From Streptomyces roseus (GTDB taxonomy: Bacteria > Actinomycetota > Actinomycetes > Streptomycetales > Streptomycetaceae), in the NCBI RefSeq assembly GCF_001044425.1, contig NZ_LFML01000122.1, positions 95,884-159,883 of the forward strand: 64,000 nucleotides of DNA, given 5' to 3'. A program made the position numbers and the translations under genes. Position 1 is the first letter of the stretch. Each line of letters begins with the position of its first letter. This document shows, piece by piece, positions 62,192 to 64,000 of this stretch. The notes under the pieces were generated by a model that did no database searches, had not been told where the DNA came from, and saw nothing but the letters and a program-made list of their open reading frames with translations.

Positions 62192-63163
62192 CTACTTCGC
62201 CTTCTTCGCGGCGGCGATCTGGCGGCTCATGATCGTCGTCAGCTCGTACGCGGTGTGCGAGGCCGCGACCGAGGTGATCTCGGCGTGATCGTACGCCGGG
62301 GCGACCTCGACGACGTCGGCCGAGACCAGGTTGCAGGAGGACAGGCCGCGGATGATCTCCAGCAGCTCGCGGGAGGTCATGCCGCCCGCCTCCGGCGTGC
62401 CGGTGCCGGGCGCGTGCGCCGGGTCCAGCACGTCGATGTCGATCGAGATGTACAGCGGACGGTCGCCGATGCGCTGGCGCAGCTGGTCCGCGACCTCGTC
62501 GGCACCGCGCCGGTAGACGTCGGCCGAGGTCACGATGCCGAAGCCCATCTTGGCGTCGTCGTCGAGGTCCTGCTTGCCGTACAGCGGGCCGCGCGTGCCG
62601 ACGTGCGAGAGCGCCTCGGTGTCGAGGATGCCCTCCTCCACGGCGCGGCGGAACGGGGTGCCGTGCGTGTACTCGGCGCCGAAGTACGTGTCCCAGGTGT
62701 CCAGGTGCGCGTCGAAGTGCAGCAGCGCCACCGGGCCGTGCTTCTTCGCGACGGAGCGCAGCAGCGGGAGGGCGATGGTGTGGTCGCCGCCGAGGGTCAT
62801 CAGGCGGGAGCCGGCGCCGAGGAGCTCGTCCGCGGCCGCCTCGACCGTCTCGACGGCCTCGTTGATGTTGAAGGGGTTGACGGCGATGTCGCCGGCGTCC
62901 GCCACCTGCGCGAGCGCGAAGGGGGAGGCGTCCTGCGCCGGGTTGTACGGACGCAGCAGGCGCGAGGCCTCGCGGATGGCGTTGCCGCCGAAGCGGGCGC
63001 CGGGGCGGTACGAGACGCCCGAGTCGAAGGGGACACCGACGACAGCCACGTCGGCCGAGCCGACCTCGTCCAGGCGGGGCAGCCGGGCGAAGGTCGCGGG
63101 GCCCGCGTAGCGCGGGATGCGGGAGGAGTCGACCGGTCCACGCGGCGTCTGCTCGGTGCTCAT
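62192..63163 (-). CDS. speB: agmatinase / guanidinobutyrase-type ureohydrolase
   Basis: A 323-residue Mn-dependent ureohydrolase of the arginase fold that splits urea from agmatine or a similar guanidino compound. Metal ligands are visible in GGDHTIALPLL, HFDAHLDTWD and SIDIDVLDPAHAPG. Family members also act on guanidinobutyrate, so the substrate is not fixed. ATG 63163; first gene of an operon with the ThDP enzyme, divergent from a PucR-type regulator gene with 115 bases between starts. Confidence 0.92.
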   Translation of the reverse strand: MSTEQTPRGPVDSSRIPRYAGPATFARLPRLDEVGSADVAVVGVPFDSGVSYRPGARFGGNAIREASRLLRPYNPAQDASPFALAQVADAGDIAVNPFNINEAVETVEAAADELLGAGSRLMTLGGDHTIALPLLRSVAKKHGPVALLHFDAHLDTWDTYFGAEYTHGTPFRRAVEEGILDTEALSHVGTRGPLYGKQDLDDDAKMGFGIVTSADVYRRGADEVADQLRQRIGDRPLYISIDIDVLDPAHAPGTGTPEAGGMTSRELLEIIRGLSSCNLVSADVVEVAPAYDHAEITSVAASHTAYELTTIMSRQIAAAKKAK

Positions 63164-63278
63164 GGGGGGGTGCCCTTCTGGAGGTCCTACGTGCGGTCCT
63201 TCGAGCGTAAGCGGGTGCCCGGGGGGCGCGAAGTGTACGTTTCATCCATCGGGTGACGTCGAACTGTACGGAGTATCC

Positions 63279-64000
63279 ATGCCGAAGCCTGCCGGGGTCG
63301 ACAGCCCGCCCACGCCCGCGGTCGGGCTGGGCGCGCTCCTCGCCGACCGGGAGCTGGAGCTGCGGCTGGTCGTCGCCGGGCCGGAGCCGGCGGAGGTGCA
63401 CGGGGTGCACGCCTCGGAGATGGCGGACCCCTCGCCCTACCTGCTGGGCGGCGAGCTGCTGCTCACGGCGGGGGCGGGACTGGCGGAGCCGCAGGCCGGC
63501 CCGGCGAGCGGGGCGGACGACGCGGCGGACGCGTACGTACGGCGGCTCGTCGGCTCGGGGGTGGCCGCGCTCGGGTTCGGCGTGGCGCCGCTGCACGCGG
63601 AGGTGCCCGCGGAGCTCGTCCGGGCCTGCACCCGGCACCGGCTGCCGCTGCTGGAGGTGCCGCCGCGAACCCGGTTCACGGCCGTCGCCCGGGCCGTCTG
63701 GCGGCTCATGGCCGAGGCCCGGACCCGCGAGCTGCGCCGGGTCACCGAGGCCCAGCAGGCCCTCGCCGCGGCGGCCGCCCGCCCCGACCCGGTCCCGGCG
63801 GTGCTGTCCCGCCTCGCCGCGAGCCTGGGCGGGCACGTACGGCTGTGGCCGGACGGGCGGGCTGCGGGGAGCCCGGTACCGCCGGAGGCCCCGGCGGTAC
63901 CGGCCGCGCTCGACGCGCTGCTGGCCCGCGTCGGCCGCGCCGACGGGCCCGCCACCGCCACCGACCAGGCCGACGGCCGGCACCTCGCCGCCTACGCCCT
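63279..64000 (+). CDS. PucR family transcriptional regulator (3' end missing)
   Basis: The first 240 residues of a regulator; the frame is open to the window end. The PucR N-terminal domain is visible from LGALLADRELELRLVVAG and VHGVHASEMADPSPYLLGGE to HRLPLLEVPPRTRFTAVARA. The C-terminal HTH is expected beyond the window. Family members control purine, GABA or amino acid catabolism and commonly regulate the divergent gene, here agmatinase. ATG 63279 follows GGAGTATCC. Confidence 0.9.
   Translation, partial: MPKPAGVDSPPTPAVGLGALLADRELELRLVVAGPEPAEVHGVHASEMADPSPYLLGGELLLTAGAGLAEPQAGPASGADDAADAYVRRLVGSGVAALGFGVAPLHAEVPAELVRACTRHRLPLLEVPPRTRFTAVARAVWRLMAEARTRELRRVTEAQQALAAAAARPDPVPAVLSRLAASLGGHVRLWPDGRAAGSPVPPEAPAVPAALDALLARVGRADGPATATDQADGRHLAAYA

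Overview
The window is about 73% G+C, its genes have strongly G/C-biased third codon positions, many starts are GTG, and several genes overlap by four bases. Together with typical gene families (DynA/DynB-like dynamins, a second SSB protein, barstar, PknG with GlnX/GlnH, PAP2-lipid kinase fusion), this points to the chromosome of a Streptomyces or a close relative. The gene order (PknG group, EttA, ssb, dynamins, inositol genes, copper ATPase, citrate synthase, RecD-like helicase, agmatinase) looks like core chromosome. I saw no insertion sequence, prophage, integrase or CRISPR array.

Layout. 1-1642: end of a family 4 glycosidase gene and an N-acetylglucosamine kinase gene. 1822-12541: a seven-gene signalling cluster, all on +, encoding a GlnX-like membrane sensor, a GlnH-like solute-binding protein, a coiled-coil protein, PknG kinase, a PP2C phosphatase, a VWA protein and an FHA protein. 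12557-18999: isoaspartyl methyltransferase, truncated globin, an EttA-thioesterase operon, barstar and a PAP2-lipid kinase fusion. 19173-24612: a thioester-domain-like surface protein that lacks the thioester cysteine, a short SSB, and two dynamin-like GTPases. 24936-25008: tRNA-Arg(TCT). 25149-33154: mixed secreted and metabolic genes, among them phospholipase A2, phosphopantetheinyl transferase, subtilisin, a WxL-like/WxLIP pair and a frameshifted regulator remnant. 33233-40472: a myo-inositol catabolic locus (mmsA, iolD, iolB, iolC on the minus strand; IolE-like and IolG-like genes divergent on +). 40702-43675: small HTH gene, copper chaperone and copper ATPase with a CsoR-type operator. 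44056-54582: citrate synthase, RecD-like helicase, DUF937, GNAT, EamA transporter with divergent LysR regulator, GH3 glucosaminidase and a secreted peptidase. 54667-64000: small secreted protein, fused ABC exporter, GntR regulator with divergent HATPase gene, ThDP enzyme, agmatinase, and the start of a PucR regulator gene.

The most notable system is the 1822-12541 cluster. GlnX-GlnH-PknG is known from mycobacteria as a device that senses external acidic amino acids. Here the same three genes are co-directional with a phosphatase, an FHA protein (the phosphothreonine-reader fold of the known PknG substrate GarA), a VWA protein and a coiled-coil protein, so sensor, writer, eraser and possible reader lie together. 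The kinase, phosphatase and FHA proteins each start with zinc-ribbon cysteines. This grouping is read from the sequence; its operation as one pathway is inference.
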